A stretch of DNA of 64,000 nucleotides from Arcanobacterium bovis (GTDB lineage: Bacteria; Actinomycetota; Actinomycetes; Actinomycetales; Actinomycetaceae), in assembly GCF_004331995.1 (NCBI RefSeq), contig NZ_SJDT01000006.1, positions 54,998-118,997 of the forward strand, in the 5' to 3' direction. The notes under the pieces are model-generated. The model had not been told where the DNA came from and made no database searches. It was given only the letters and a program-made list of their open reading frames with translations. Below, piece by piece: positions 43,750 to 54,771 of this stretch (the first letter of the stretch is position 1; each line of letters opens with the position of its first letter). A program made the position numbers and the translations under genes.

Positions 43750-44571
43750 TTACTTACCGCGAGAAATCTCCACATCGCGTGAAATTGCTCCCTCAACTCC
43801 AGCCACTACTGCAGAGCTGAAACCCGCTTTTTCCATGGCGATCAATCCAGCGATTGTAGTGCCGCCGGGTGAGGTGACAGTATCGACTAAGGCTTGCGGG
43901 CGCACGTCGTCGAGATTATTGAGAACTAATTGAGCTGCACCAAGCACTGCCTGCGCGGCAACTCGCAAGGATTCATCCTTTCGCAATCCTGCCGCAACTC
44001 CGCCGCGTGAAAGTGCATCAATGTAGGTAAACGTCCAGGCGGGGGAGCATCCGGCAAGCGCAGAAAAGGCTGAAAAGTCTTTTTCAGCAATGGTTGCGAC
44101 CTCGCCCACGGACTCGAAAATTTGCACGATTTTGGTCAGTTCCTCGGCTGATACATTCGAATTGGGGCACACCGCCGTCATTCCTGCTGAAATTGAAGAA
44201 GCGACATTTGGCATGGTTCGCACGATTTTCTGCCCTGTTCCTGCCGCTGTTTCGAGGCTCGCAAGAGACGTTCCAGCTGCAACTGACATCAGAATGCTTC
44301 CGTTATTCCTTGCCACAGGTGCAATCTCTTCGATTACTTCGGCCATTTGGTACGGCTTTACCGCCACAATAATGACGCCGTTCTCACCAGTTTTTTCCAC
44401 GAGGTCACGGTTTGACTGGGCGAAGCTAACTCCAAGTTCTTGGCACAGCTGCTCAGCTTTGGCGGTATCTTTGCGCGTGATGACTACTTCCGAAGCGCTA
44501 ACCGTTCCGGCTTTGAGTACGCCCCGCAAAATTGCGCCTCCCATAGAGCCAACCCCAATGAAACCGAGCAT
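43750..44571 (-). CDS. proC: Pyrroline-5-carboxylate reductase
   Basis: Last step of proline synthesis: NAD(P)H reduction of P5C. 273 residues. N-terminal dinucleotide motif GFIGVGSMGGAILRG, then VIIVAVKPYQM, IVRTMPNVASSISAGMTA near residue 110, and the family signature VDTVTSPGGTTIAGL near residue 235. The frame is open 38 codons upstream, but CAGGAGGA lies directly before two ATGs at 44574 and 44571, which sets the start. It is divergent from the SDR gene. putA elsewhere in the window makes the same intermediate in the opposite direction. Confidence 0.94.
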   Translation of the reverse strand: MLGFIGVGSMGGAILRGVLKAGTVSASEVVITRKDTAKAEQLCQELGVSFAQSNRDLVEKTGENGVIIVAVKPYQMAEVIEEIAPVARNNGSILMSVAAGTSLASLETAAGTGQKIVRTMPNVASSISAGMTAVCPNSNVSAEELTKIVQIFESVGEVATIAEKDFSAFSALAGCSPAWTFTYIDALSRGGVAAGLRKDESLRVAAQAVLGAAQLVLNNLDDVRPQALVDTVTSPGGTTIAGLIAMEKAGFSSAVVAGVEGAISRDVEISRGK

Positions 44572-44740
44572 CATTCCTCCTGTACTGCATGTTGTGATTG
44601 CTTTGTGAGTGGTGCAATTGCACAATCTAATCTCAACTCTACTAATTTTTCTCTCAAATTGAAGCCTTGTGCTGTGAAACGCCAAGAGTGAGGTTACGAT
44701 GATAAGTAGCGAAACAATTGACCGCAGCGGAAGGAACGAA

Positions 44741-45481
44741 ATGGCAAAACGGGCACTCGTAACAGGGGCTTCTACCGGAATTGGCGCTGCGATTGTGCGT
44801 TCGTTGTGTGCGGCGGGGTACGACGTCGTCGCTACCGCACGGCGTGAGGACCGCTTGCGTGAGCTTACCGATCGTTGCGGCGCTACCTATGTAAGTGCTG
44901 ATTTTACGACCGATGAAGGTATTGCGAAAATATCTGACTTCATCAGCGAGACTGGCCCAATTGATGTGCTCGTCAATTGTGCAGGTGGTGCGCTTGGTGT
45001 GGATTCGGTGTCTGATGGAAAAGTGGCCGATTGGCAGCGAATGTACGAAATCAATGTGCTTGGCACGCTGCGAGTTACCCAGCTTGTTCTGCCGTATATG
45101 CGGGAAAACGGTGGCGATATCGTCTTTATTTCGTCGACGGCGGGGCACGCCACGTATCCAGGCGGTGGCGGTTATGTGGCCGCTAAGCATGCAGAACGTC
45201 AAATCCCAGCTACATTGCGACTTGAACTCGTTGGTGAGCCGGTTCGTATTATCGACATTGCGCCAGGGATGGTGAAAACTGAAGAGTTTTCCCTCAACCG
45301 CCTGCGTGGCGATGCGCAAGCTGCGGAGAAGGTTTATGAAGGGGTGGAGCATCCGCTCGTGGCTGAAGATGTGGCTGAGGCGGTGCGGTGGGCAGTTTCT
45401 CTGCCTGTGCATATTAATATTGACTCAATGATTATGCGCCCTGTGGCGCAGGCCTCCAATACGCTCGTAGCTCGAAAATGA
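44741..45481 (+). CDS. Short-chain dehydrogenase/reductase (YdfG-like)
   Basis: A 246-residue classical SDR oxidoreductase. NADP-type glycine motif VTGASTGIGAAIV at residue 8, NCAGGALGVD, catalytic Ser in FISSTAGH, and YVAAK (Tyr and Lys) near residue 149, then PGMVKTEEFSLNRL. The similarity is to YdfG-type 3-hydroxy acid / serine dehydrogenases; the substrate is not known here. ATG 44741 (MAKRALVTGAS) follows GGAAGGAAC; the in-frame ATG 14 codons earlier is less likely. Monocistronic, upstream of the ileS T-box. Confidence 0.88.
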   Translation: MAKRALVTGASTGIGAAIVRSLCAAGYDVVATARREDRLRELTDRCGATYVSADFTTDEGIAKISDFISETGPIDVLVNCAGGALGVDSVSDGKVADWQRMYEINVLGTLRVTQLVLPYMRENGGDIVFISSTAGHATYPGGGGYVAAKHAERQIPATLRLELVGEPVRIIDIAPGMVKTEEFSLNRLRGDAQAAEKVYEGVEHPLVAEDVAEAVRWAVSLPVHINIDSMIMRPVAQASNTLVARK

Positions 45482-45561
45482 TCGCAGATTGTTCAATGAT
45501 GGCATGTTTAGCCTCACGTGCGTTCAACTAGCTTGCGTCGCAAAGGCAAGCTAAACTACAC

Positions 45562-45836
45562 GGTAGATACGGCGTTGATCCGGCAATCACCGGGGAGCTT
45601 CCGGAAGAACAGTCTTCTCAGCAACGTTGTGCGTAACAGGCGCAGTTCGATGGGTGCAAGCCCGTTGTGAGTCGTTCGCCAACGTATAAGCGATGAGAAA
45701 ACCTAGTAGAACCGGACGGTTGGACTCGTCATAGTCTCCAAGAGCGGCACTGTGTTTATGCAGTGCAAGCGAGGTGGTACCGCGGCAACGAGCGTGGCTC
45801 GGCGTCGTCCTCGCCGTACACGAACACTTAGGAGAC
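45562..45836 (+). promoter_or_regulatory. T-box riboswitch, tRNA-Ile responsive, of ileS
   Basis: The conserved T-box AGGTGGTACCGCGGC is at 45772-45786. Upstream, GGCAATCACCGGGGAGCTT at 45583-45601 contains the presumed specifier ATC (Ile) in a short Stem I, the form known for actinobacterial ileS. Because TAGGAGAC sits between the T-box structure and the ATG, regulation is probably translational: uncharged tRNA-Ile frees the ribosome site. No U-run terminator is present. The element fills most of the 360-base gap before ileS. An inverted repeat TAGCTTGC/GCAAGCTA at 45529-45553 lies in the promoter region. Confidence 0.92.
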
Positions 45837-45842
45837 ATAAGA

Positions 45843-48800
45843 ATGAGCGAGCGTAAGCATTACCCGCTTCACCGCGAAGGCAACGTTGTGGCGTCGCCAA
45901 ATCTTCCACAGATCGAAGAAGCCGTGCTTTCATACTGGGAGCAGGACAAAACTTTCCAAGCTTCCATCGACAATCGCGATGCGGGCAATGAAGGCTCGAA
46001 TGAATTTGTGTTTTACGATGGCCCTCCATTTGCCAATGGTTTGCCTCATTACGGGCATCTCCTGACTGGATACGTCAAGGATCTCGTGGCTCGTTTCCAA
46101 ACTCAGCTTGGTCACAAAGTCGATCGAGACTTTGGCTGGGATACGCATGGTCTACCTGCAGAATTAGAAGCTGAGAAGATTCTCGGTATCGACGATAAAT
46201 CAGAAATCGAAACAATCGGTATCGAGAAATTCAATGATGCTTGCCGCTCCTCGGTCATGACTTACGCCAACGAATGGAAAGAATACGTCACTCGCCAGGC
46301 ACGATGGGTAAATTTCGACGGCGGATACAAGACTCTCGATCCAACCTTTATGGAATCGGTGATCTGGGCATTTAAGCGGCTCTGGGACAAGGGACTCGTG
46401 TACGAGGGATATCGCGTGCTTCCATACTGCTGGAATGACGAAACACCTTTGTCTAACCACGAATTGAAGATGGACGACGACGTCTACCAAGATCGTCAAG
46501 ACCAGACGGTTACCGTGGGCTTGCGGATGGAATCAGGCGAGTTGGCACTTATCTGGACCACCACGCCGTGGACCTTGCCATCGAACTTGGCGATCGCCGT
46601 CGGCCCTGAAATCGACTATGTGACGGTGCAGCCAGCGGAAGGTCCGCTGGCTGGTGAGAAGGTCATTATTGCCCAGGCGCGTTTGGGAGCTTACGCAAAG
46701 GAATTAGGCGAGGAACCCAAGGTACTCGCCACCGTGAAAGGTAGCGAGCTAGCTGGTAAACGCTATCATCCGATCTTCGATTACTACAGTCGTGATTCTG
46801 AGGAACCAGGTGCGAACGCGTGGCAAATTTGCGTTGCAGACTATGTTTCGACCGACGACGGTACCGGATTGGTACACATCGCACCTTATGGTGAAGACGA
46901 TATGTTTGTGCTGGCTGGTGCAGGCATTAAAGTAGTCGAGACCGTTGATGAGGGTGCGAAATTCTACAACGTGGTGTCGGATTACGCCGGAATGCACGTT
47001 TTTGAAGCAAATCGGCCAATTATCAATGATTTGCGTGATGGTTCGGGATCAATGGCACGCCGTCCAGCTAACGAGCGGGCGGTTCTGGTTCGTGAGCAGT
47101 CCTATGTTCACTCCTATCCGCATTGCTGGCGCTGCCGCAAGCCACTCATCTACAAGCCAGTAACCTCGTGGTTTGTAGCAGTGACTGAGTTCCGTGACCG
47201 CATGGTTGAGCTCAACCAAGAGATCACGTGGCAGCCAGAGCACATCAAAGACGGAATTTTCGGCAACTGGCTGGCTGGCGCTCGCGATTGGTCAATTTCC
47301 CGAAATCGTTACTGGGGTACTCCGATCCCAGTGTGGAAGTCGGACAATCCTGAATATCCACGCATCGACGTCTACGGCTCTTTTGCCGAATTAGAGCGCG
47401 ATTTTGGTCGCTTGCCACTTGACCGTGATGGACAACCAAATCTGCATCGTCCATTCATTGACGAGCTCACGCGCCCAAATCCCGATGATCCGACCGGGAA
47501 ATCGACCATGCGACGCATTCCAGATATTCTCGACGTCTGGTTTGATTCTGGTTCGATGCCGTATGCCCAGAAGCATTATCCGTTCGAGAACGAAGAGTGG
47601 TTCGACAGCCATTTCCCTGGCGATTTTATTGTGGAATACATTGGGCAAACGCGCGGCTGGTTCTACACGATGCACGTGCTTTCCACAGCGCTTTTTGATC
47701 GTCCTGCATTTACTTCTTGTATTTCACACGGCATCATTCTCGGCAACGATGGGCGCAAGGCCTCGAAGTCGCTCCGTAATTACCCCGATCCAATGGAAAT
47801 GTTCAACCAGTACGGTTCGGATGCTGTGCGATGGATGCTGATGAGCTCGCCAGTCTTACGCGGCGGAAATCTCGTGGTAGCTGAGGAAGGCATCCGCGAA
47901 GCCGTTCGCCACGTTATTCTGCCAGTGTGGAACAGCTACTACTTCTTCACTCTCTACGCAGGAGCGTGCCGAGATGGTGAGGGCTACGTGGCTAGCGCTA
48001 TCGATTTCAACGATAAGGAAGCGCTTAACTCTCTTGACGTGATGGATCGTTACTTGTTGGCACGCACCGGCAAGTTGGCTGCGACTGTGCGCGAATACTT
48101 CGTGAACCTCGATATTCCGTCCGCTACCGGCGTCGTACGCGAATACTTGGATCTGCTCACCAACTGGTATGTGCGCACGCAACGTGACCGCTTCTGGAAC
48201 GAAGATACGCGCGCCTTTGATACGCTCTACACCGCTTTGGAAACGCTGATGCGAGTGATTGCTCCGCTCGCGCCGATGATTGCAGAAGAAATTTGGCGTG
48301 GGTTGACGGGCAAACGCTCAGTACACATCGAAGATTGGCCGGAGCTCCCCGGTGATATTGCTGATGAGGAGCTCGTTCGCGTCATGGACGAGGTTCGGGA
48401 AGTGGTGTCGAATGCACATGCTTTGCGTAAGGCTAATAAGTTGCGTGTTCGTCAGCCGCTCCGCTCGCTTTCGGTAGTCACGGAGCAAAATCTGGAGCCA
48501 TTCACTGAGCTCATCAGCTCGGAAGTGAATGTGAAAGCCGTGAAGATCATGACGGCGCAAGAGTCGGGTTTGGCGGTGACGCAAGAGCTTGCAGTGCTGC
48601 CACGTGAGCTAGCTCCGCACATGCGCAAGCAAACCTCGGCGCTGTTCAAAGCCGCGAAGGCAGGGGAGTGGGCGCTCGTTGACGGCGGCGTGCAGATGAA
48701 TGTAGAACCGCCAGTTGTATTGGAACCACACCAGTTCGAATTGACGACGGTGGTATCGGCGGACGAAGGCTCAGTTGCGGCTGTACTTGATTCGGGTGCG

Positions 48801-49064
48801 TTCGTCGTGCTTGATACGGTAGTTACACCGGAACTTGAAGCTGAAGGTTATGCACGTGATGTGATCCGAGCTGTTCAAGATAAGCGCAAGGCTGAGGATC
48901 TGCACGTTGCGGATCGAATTCGACTCGTATTGTCGGTGCCACAAGAGCATATCGCAGCTGTGGAAACGCATTTAGACATGATCAAGTCTGAGACGCTTTC
49001 GCTCGAAGCTACCGTAAACGGTGGCGGTAATGAGCTCGAGATTCAGGTGGAGAAGATTTCCTAG
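45843..49064 (+). CDS. ileS: Isoleucine-tRNA ligase (eukaryote-like type)
   Basis: Charges tRNA-Ile. 1073 residues. The HIGH motif is HYGH in [20 protein letters not shown] near residue 62, and [15 protein letters not shown] follows. The KMSKS motif reads KASKS ([15 protein letters not shown]). This length and motif set match the eukaryote-like IleS class found in actinobacteria, which tends to be less sensitive to mupirocin. ATG 45843 ([10 protein letters not shown]) is after the T-box's GGAGAC. The folC start lies two bases after its stop, so they are probably cotranscribed. Confidence 0.96.
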   Translation: MSERKHYPLHREGNVVASPNLPQIEEAVLSYWEQDKTFQASIDNRDAGNEGSNEFVFYDGPPFANGLPHYGHLLTGYVKDLVARFQTQLGHKVDRDFGWDTHGLPAELEAEKILGIDDKSEIETIGIEKFNDACRSSVMTYANEWKEYVTRQARWVNFDGGYKTLDPTFMESVIWAFKRLWDKGLVYEGYRVLPYCWNDETPLSNHELKMDDDVYQDRQDQTVTVGLRMESGELALIWTTTPWTLPSNLAIAVGPEIDYVTVQPAEGPLAGEKVIIAQARLGAYAKELGEEPKVLATVKGSELAGKRYHPIFDYYSRDSEEPGANAWQICVADYVSTDDGTGLVHIAPYGEDDMFVLAGAGIKVVETVDEGAKFYNVVSDYAGMHVFEANRPIINDLRDGSGSMARRPANERAVLVREQSYVHSYPHCWRCRKPLIYKPVTSWFVAVTEFRDRMVELNQEITWQPEHIKDGIFGNWLAGARDWSISRNRYWGTPIPVWKSDNPEYPRIDVYGSFAELERDFGRLPLDRDGQPNLHRPFIDELTRPNPDDPTGKSTMRRIPDILDVWFDSGSMPYAQKHYPFENEEWFDSHFPGDFIVEYIGQTRGWFYTMHVLSTALFDRPAFTSCISHGIILGNDGRKASKSLRNYPDPMEMFNQYGSDAVRWMLMSSPVLRGGNLVVAEEGIREAVRHVILPVWNSYYFFTLYAGACRDGEGYVASAIDFNDKEALNSLDVMDRYLLARTGKLAATVREYFVNLDIPSATGVVREYLDLLTNWYVRTQRDRFWNEDTRAFDTLYTALETLMRVIAPLAPMIAEEIWRGLTGKRSVHIEDWPELPGDIADEELVRVMDEVREVVSNAHALRKANKLRVRQPLRSLSVVTEQNLEPFTELISSEVNVKAVKIMTAQESGLAVTQELAVLPRELAPHMRKQTSALFKAAKAGEWALVDGGVQMNVEPPVVLEPHQFELTTVVSADEGSVAAVLDSGAFVVLDTVVTPELEAEGYARDVIRAVQDKRKAEDLHVADRIRLVLSVPQEHIAAVETHLDMIKSETLSLEATVNGGGNELEIQVEKIS

Positions 49065-49066
49065 GT

Positions 49067-50611
49067 ATGGATATGGCTGAAAACGATAAGAATCTTGTGC
49101 CTGATGAGCACGATCTGGAGTCGAATCAAAACGATCTTGAGTCGAGTGCGCTCGAAGCTTTGCTCAGTTCCGGACTAATTGTGGGCCCTGATCCATCAAT
49201 TATTGATGAGATTAAGGCCGAGCCTGATCCTACGTATCAATTGGCAAATGATGTTGCCTTAGAGGGGCGGGTTCAGGAAATCTATGAAGAGATTGCCCAA
49301 CGAGCTCCGGAACACAAAGTCCAACCCTCGCTAGATCGAGTTCGCGACTGTCTGGATCTGCTTGGTAATCCACAAGATTCTTATCGTTCGATCCATATCA
49401 CAGGCACGAATGGAAAGACCTCCACTGCGCGAATGATTGAAGCGATCTTACGTGAGCGGGGCTTGCGTACAGGGCGTTTCACCTCGCCTCATCTTTCTTC
49501 AGTGCGCGAGCGTATGACGATTGATGGCCGTGCCATTTCGGCAGCTGATTTTATCGACACATGGGAAGATGTGAAGCCGTTTATCGAATTGATTGATGAA
49601 CGTTCGCTGGCACAAGGCGGGCCGCGGATGTCATTCTTCGAGGTGTTTACGGTGATGGCGTATTCAGCCTTTGCGATGGCACCAATTGATGTGGCTGTGA
49701 TCGAAGTTGGCATGGGTGGTCGTTGGGATGCTACCAATGTTATCGATGGTGATGTGGCGGTTTTGATGCCAGTTGCAACTGACCATGAAAAGTGGTTGGG
49801 ATCGACGTTGAGTGCTATTGCAACAGAGAAACTTGGCATTCTCAAGCCCGGAAAGATTCTCGTGTGTGCCGCGCAAGTTCCCGAAGTTATGGAGGTTGTG
49901 GCTCGCTCGGTGCAGGAAAATGGCGCAGGGGTCTTGCTTGCCGGAAAAGATTTCGGTGTTGTTGAGCGAGAGCGCGCCGTGGGCGGTCAGCTCATGACGA
50001 TTAAAACAGCTGCCGCAACGTACGTAGATGTTCCACTCGCCATGCTCGGCTCGTACCAAGCACAGAATGCGGCCGTTGCGCTCAGCGCGGTGGAAGCTTT
50101 CTTCGGTGGAGGATCGCTCAACGGCGACGTTGTAGAACACGCTTTGATGGCGACGACGTCTCCTGGGCGACTTGAAGTGGTTAAAGGTTCACCTGCGATT
50201 ATCGTTGATGCGGCCCATAATCCCGCTGGTGCTTTGGCAACAGTTGATGCCCTCAACGAGTACTTTCCGGGACCGCGGGTGGTGGTTTTTTCTGCCATGG
50301 CGGACAAAGACATCGAAGGTATTTTGGGGAATATTGAACCGGCCTTTGCCGCTATTGTTCTTACCGATATTGGCGGCTCACGTGCCGCAGATATTGACGA
50401 ACTCACCGAAATTGCCACCGAAATCTTCGGTGAAGATCGGGTAAATGTTGAACCTGATCTTGGCAATGCCATTACTGCTGCCGCTGATATTGCCGAAACG
50501 GTGGATCCACAAGCAACGGCTCCTGCCACAGTCGTAGTGATGGGTTCGATAATGTTGGCTGCTCAGGCGCGTGAATTGTTAGGTGCTCGAAAGCCAGATA
50601 GCTTGACGTAG
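49067..50611 (+). CDS. folC: Bifunctional folylpolyglutamate synthase / dihydrofolate synthase
   Basis: Adds glutamate to folates. 514 residues, longer than usual because of an acidic N-terminal extension of about 80 residues (NDKNLVPDEHDLESNQNDLE...) before the Mur-ligase domain. P-loop ITGTNGKTSTARMIEAIL near residue 110, TSPHLSSVRERMTIDG, EVGMGGRWDATNVI, and the second half with VDAAHNPAGALATVDAL. ATG 49067 or 49073 may be the start; neither has a strong ribosome site and translation is likely coupled to ileS, two bases upstream. Confidence 0.94.
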   Translation: MDMAENDKNLVPDEHDLESNQNDLESSALEALLSSGLIVGPDPSIIDEIKAEPDPTYQLANDVALEGRVQEIYEEIAQRAPEHKVQPSLDRVRDCLDLLGNPQDSYRSIHITGTNGKTSTARMIEAILRERGLRTGRFTSPHLSSVRERMTIDGRAISAADFIDTWEDVKPFIELIDERSLAQGGPRMSFFEVFTVMAYSAFAMAPIDVAVIEVGMGGRWDATNVIDGDVAVLMPVATDHEKWLGSTLSAIATEKLGILKPGKILVCAAQVPEVMEVVARSVQENGAGVLLAGKDFGVVERERAVGGQLMTIKTAAATYVDVPLAMLGSYQAQNAAVALSAVEAFFGGGSLNGDVVEHALMATTSPGRLEVVKGSPAIIVDAAHNPAGALATVDALNEYFPGPRVVVFSAMADKDIEGILGNIEPAFAAIVLTDIGGSRAADIDELTEIATEIFGEDRVNVEPDLGNAITAAADIAETVDPQATAPATVVVMGSIMLAAQARELLGARKPDSLT

Positions 50612-50691
50612 TTTCGTTGCGTCGGGATGTGTAGTCCAGATGCGCTCTTTATGGATATGTTTTCCAGCAATTGCTTGAAAAGGAGTAGAAT

Positions 50692-51108
50692 GTGGGCATG
50701 ACTGAACAAACTCTCATTCTGATCAAGCCAGATGGTGTGCAACGTGGACTCATTGGTGAGATTCTGCACCGTATCGAGGCTAAAGGCTATGAAATCAAGG
50801 CCATGAAAATGCTGGATGCAAGCGAAGAATTGCTTGCCCAGCACTACCATGAGCACGTGGATAAGCCATTTTATCCAAGCGTGGTGGAATATATGACGTC
50901 TGCGCCACTTGTAGCAGCGATCGTCGAAGGCGATCGCGTGGTTGAAGGCGTGCGATCACTGGCTGGCGCAACTGATCCCACCAAGGCAGCTCCAGGTACC
51001 ATCCGTGGTGATTTGGGTCGTTCCTGGCCAGGGGATTCAATCTTCAATCTCATTCATTCCTCGGATGGAGTGGAATCAGCCCAATACGAGATTTCGGTGT
51101 GGTTCTGA
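50692..51108 (+). CDS. ndk: Nucleoside diphosphate kinase
   Basis: Transfers phosphate from ATP to other nucleoside diphosphates. 136-138 residues. TEQTLILIKPDGVQRGLIG at the start, phosphate-binding ATDPTKAAPGTIRGD, and the active-site His in NLIHSSDGVESAQYEI. GTG 50692 is six bases from AGGAG and thus preferred over ATG 50698, though the latter gives the usual N-terminus. In mycobacteria folC and ndk are also neighbours. It is followed at once by smc. Confidence 0.94.
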   Translation: MGMTEQTLILIKPDGVQRGLIGEILHRIEAKGYEIKAMKMLDASEELLAQHYHEHVDKPFYPSVVEYMTSAPLVAAIVEGDRVVEGVRSLAGATDPTKAAPGTIRGDLGRSWPGDSIFNLIHSSDGVESAQYEISVWF

Positions 51109-51114
51109 GTTTCA

Positions 51115-54100
51115 GTGCACTTAAAGACGTTGACTCTGCGTGGATTTAAGTCTTTTGCTTCATCCACGACCATGCGATTCGAACCAGGGATTAACTGCGT
51201 GGTGGGGCCGAACGGCTCTGGGAAATCCAATGTAGTTGATGCCCTGGCGTGGGTGATGGGCGAGCAAGGCGCTAAGAATCTGCGCGGCGGTAATATGGCG
51301 GATGTTATTTTCGCTGGTACCTCAAAAAGACCTGCGCTTGGACGTGCCGAAGTCTCTTTGACGATCGACAATACCGACGGTGCATTGCCCATTGAGTTCT
51401 CCGAAGTGACGATCACGCGCACCCTTTTTCGCTCGGGTGGCTCAGAATATGCCATAAATGGAACTGCGTGCCGCCTGCTCGATATTCAAGAACTCCTCTC
51501 CGATACCGGCATGGGCAAAGAAATGCACGTGATTATTGGCCAGGGACGTCTTGATCAAGTGCTTACTGCCACCCCCGAGGAACGCAGGAACTTTATCGAG
51601 GAAGCTGCGGGGGTACTCAAACACCGGCGTCGTAAAGAAAAAGCCTTGCGTAAACTCGAATCGATGCAAGGAAACCTCGTTCGCATCGAAGACTTGGCTA
51701 CTGAACTGCGCAGGCAATTAGGACCCTTGGCTCGGCAAGCAGCAACAGCTCGTCGCGCCCAAGTGATCCAACGCGATGTTTTTGACGCGCGGGCGCGGCT
51801 TCTTGCTGATGACCTCGCCCAAGCTCAGGCACGGTTATCGGCACAGTCGATGGACGACGGCATCCTTACGCAGCAAAAACAAGACTTAACCGAGAAACTC
51901 AGTGCCGTTAAATCACAGATTGTGCAGCTACAACAGGCAGCCGACGAAGCTAGTCCACAAATTGCAGGTTTGACAGAGCAATGGCAACAGTTAAATTCGC
52001 TGGTAGAACGGTTCCGGTCCTTGTCGCAGCTCGCTAATGAGCGGCATCGATCCTTGAGTGCACAGTCGGCACAAATACACCGCGGAGAATCTCCTGAGCA
52101 TATTCGTGAACGTGCAGCTCAAGCTCGTGCCGAAGAAGAGGAGCTTGGCAAAGAAGTAAGGAATGCTGAGGATTCCTTACGCGAGGCAATTGCCAAGCGG
52201 GAAAAGGCTGAGCAGATTGAACGTGATATTGACACAGAGTTGCTCCACATAAATCGAACTTTGGCAGATCGACGTGAGAATGCAGCGAGGCTCAATGGTC
52301 AGCTTGCTACGGCTACGTCACGGGTAGAAGCGCTCGTGGGTGAACGGCAACGAGTTCAGGCTGCGATTCAAGCTGCTCAGAAGCGCTCAGACGACGCATT
52401 CTCGCAGGTATCGATGTTGGAGCAGGATATTGTTGCCCACACGGACGGTGATGACACCCTTTCGATCGCACATGAGGAAATCGCCCGTGAGCTTCAAGAA
52501 GCTCATGACGCCGTTGAACATGCGCGTCTGCGATTGAATGAGGCAAAGTCGGCCGCGATTGAGTGGAAAACTAAGGCTGACACCTTGGCATTATCGCTCG
52601 CGCCGCAAGATGCAACGGCGTGGGCAAAAGATGTTTATCGAGCCGGTATTCAGGGTCTTGTGCGTGACAATGTGCGCATATTGGCTGGTTGGGAAGCCGC
52701 AGTCGAAGCTGCTTTAGCGGGTGTTGCAGGTGGTGTGATGGTTGATTCGATCGCCGACGCTGTTGATGCCCTCCGAGCTGCTCGTGACGCGGATGCCGGT
52801 CACCTCGTATTACTCATTACCAAGCCGCTTGAGGCTCCTGAAGATCTTGAGCATGAGGCTGAAAATGCCTTAGCAAAATCGGGTTTCTCCGAAGACGTTG
52901 CTTGTTTGGCGACTTCCGTTGTTGACCCGCAGTCGAGCCTTAGCGCCACGCTAGTTGGAACCTTGGCTGGCACTGTGCTTTGCGTTGATTTGGTGACGGC
53001 GAAACGTCTGCTTGAATTAGGTGCGCCGCGTGTCGCGACGCTTTTGGGCGACGTGCTCACAGCGCGTCATGCCTGGGGCGGAGAAGTGCAACAAAACACG
53101 ATTCTAGCTCGCCAAGCTACCTACGACGACGCCGTCGCCCAAGCCCGTAAAGCACATGAGGACGTACAACTTGCCCAAGCACACCATGACGCGTGTGTGA
53201 TGAAGCATGCTGAAACAAAAGAAGAATTCGAATCGGTAACAGCGCAGCTCAGCGCGCGTGATTCGCAACTGGCCGCGATTACTGCGCAATTGGGAGTTTT
53301 GCGCCAATCGTTGAAATCAGCTCAGGACGAAGTAGAACGAAACCGTGCACGAGACGCGAAAATTGAGGTTGAGCTCGAAGCTCGTAACGAAGAGTGCGAG
53401 CGAATTCGTCAGCAGCAAGAATTGGGGCAAGCAGAGCCTGACGATATTGAAAAACGCGTTGCCGAGCTTAATGCCCAACGAGAGAAGGCTCATCATCAAA
53501 CGGTGAGTGCTCGGGCTGGGGAAACCGAAGCCCGCCTCCTGCTACGTACCCGCGAGGAACGGTTGCGGGCAATCGCGGGAAAATCGCAGGCCTTGGAAAA
53601 TTCAGCCGAAGCCGTAGAAGCTCGTATTGCGCAAGAGGAGCGGGCAGCATTGCGCCGGCAACAGCTTGCCAAGATTGCACAAAAAGTCGGTGATCACGCG
53701 CTGAAAGCTTTGCAACACAGCCAAGAACTGCTCGAAAAGGTAGCAGCACAGCGGATTGAAGCGGAAGAATCGCGTTCTGCGCGCGATTCGGAGCTGAATG
53801 CGACGCGTCGGCGTCTTGATGACCTCCAAGTTGAAGAACGGCAATTAAATGATCTCCAACATCGTAAAGAGATGGTAATCGCCGAGCTGAAGTTGAAGTA
53901 TGAGCAAATTGTGGCCAAAGCGATTGACGATTTGGGTATGGAAGCGCATACTCTCATTGATGAATTTGGCCCACATTTACCTTGGATTGATGCCGACGGC
54001 GGTGAACAGCCCTTCATTCGTGACCAGCAAGAAAAACGTTTGGCACGCGCCCAGCGGGACCTTGCGCGACTTGGCAAGATCAACCCCCTTGCTCTGGAAG

Positions 54101-54678
54101 AACACGCAGCTTTAGAAGAGCGGCAAAAATATCTCACTGAGCAGCTGCAAGACTTGCGCAAATCGCGCGAAGATCTGCTGAAAATTGTGCGTGATATTGA
54201 CGCACGGGTCGATGAAGTCATGACTGCAGCTTTTGTCGACGTTGAACGCGAGTTTTCTTCCACCTTTGCTCGCCTTTTCCCAGGTGGTGAAGGGCGTCTC
54301 GTGCTTACCGACCCAAACTCGGTACTCACTACTGGAATCGAGATTGAGGCACGTCCGCCAGGTAAGCGAGTTAAGCGCTTGTCTTTGCTCTCAGGTGGTG
54401 AACGTTCCTTGACGGCAGTGGCATTTTTGGTGGCGATTTTTAAGGCACGACCCTCGCCGTTCTATGTGATGGACGAAGTTGAGGCAGCCCTCGATGACGT
54501 GAACCTATCTCGCTTGCTTGATATATTCACTGAGCTACAAGAAAGTTCGCAGCTCCTGGTGATTACCCACCAAAAACGAACCATGGAGATAGCTGATGCA
54601 CTTTATGGCGTTGCAATGAAAGAACAAGGCGTTACCACAGTGATTTCTCAGCGTCTCAAAGATGTTGTGCCGCAATAA
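51115..54678 (+). CDS. smc: Chromosome partition protein SMC
   Basis: Condensin subunit that organises and segregates the chromosome. 1187 residues: N-terminal ATPase half with Walker A GPNGSGKSN at about residue 33, a long coiled coil, hinge domain around 490-650, second coiled coil, and C-terminal ATPase half with signature LSGGERSLTAVAFL and Walker B FYVMDEVEAALDD near 1115. GTG start 51115, six bases after the ndk stop. The partner ScpA/B genes are not in this window. Neighbours ftsY and ffh follow, the usual smc-ftsY arrangement. Confidence 0.97.
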   Translation: MHLKTLTLRGFKSFASSTTMRFEPGINCVVGPNGSGKSNVVDALAWVMGEQGAKNLRGGNMADVIFAGTSKRPALGRAEVSLTIDNTDGALPIEFSEVTITRTLFRSGGSEYAINGTACRLLDIQELLSDTGMGKEMHVIIGQGRLDQVLTATPEERRNFIEEAAGVLKHRRRKEKALRKLESMQGNLVRIEDLATELRRQLGPLARQAATARRAQVIQRDVFDARARLLADDLAQAQARLSAQSMDDGILTQQKQDLTEKLSAVKSQIVQLQQAADEASPQIAGLTEQWQQLNSLVERFRSLSQLANERHRSLSAQSAQIHRGESPEHIRERAAQARAEEEELGKEVRNAEDSLREAIAKREKAEQIERDIDTELLHINRTLADRRENAARLNGQLATATSRVEALVGERQRVQAAIQAAQKRSDDAFSQVSMLEQDIVAHTDGDDTLSIAHEEIARELQEAHDAVEHARLRLNEAKSAAIEWKTKADTLALSLAPQDATAWAKDVYRAGIQGLVRDNVRILAGWEAAVEAALAGVAGGVMVDSIADAVDALRAARDADAGHLVLLITKPLEAPEDLEHEAENALAKSGFSEDVACLATSVVDPQSSLSATLVGTLAGTVLCVDLVTAKRLLELGAPRVATLLGDVLTARHAWGGEVQQNTILARQATYDDAVAQARKAHEDVQLAQAHHDACVMKHAETKEEFESVTAQLSARDSQLAAITAQLGVLRQSLKSAQDEVERNRARDAKIEVELEARNEECERIRQQQELGQAEPDDIEKRVAELNAQREKAHHQTVSARAGETEARLLLRTREERLRAIAGKSQALENSAEAVEARIAQEERAALRRQQLAKIAQKVGDHALKALQHSQELLEKVAAQRIEAEESRSARDSELNATRRRLDDLQVEERQLNDLQHRKEMVIAELKLKYEQIVAKAIDDLGMEAHTLIDEFGPHLPWIDADGGEQPFIRDQQEKRLARAQRDLARLGKINPLALEEHAALEERQKYLTEQLQDLRKSREDLLKIVRDIDARVDEVMTAAFVDVEREFSSTFARLFPGGEGRLVLTDPNSVLTTGIEIEARPPGKRVKRLSLLSGGERSLTAVAFLVAIFKARPSPFYVMDEVEAALDDVNLSRLLDIFTELQESSQLLVITHQKRTMEIADALYGVAMKEQGVTTVISQRLKDVVPQ

Positions 54679-54771
54679 CGCATCGCAGAGATGTTGAAAA
54701 TGGTCATACTGTGAGCAACACCGTGGTGACTGTGATGGAATTGAAAAGCTGAAATAGATAGAAATAGTACT

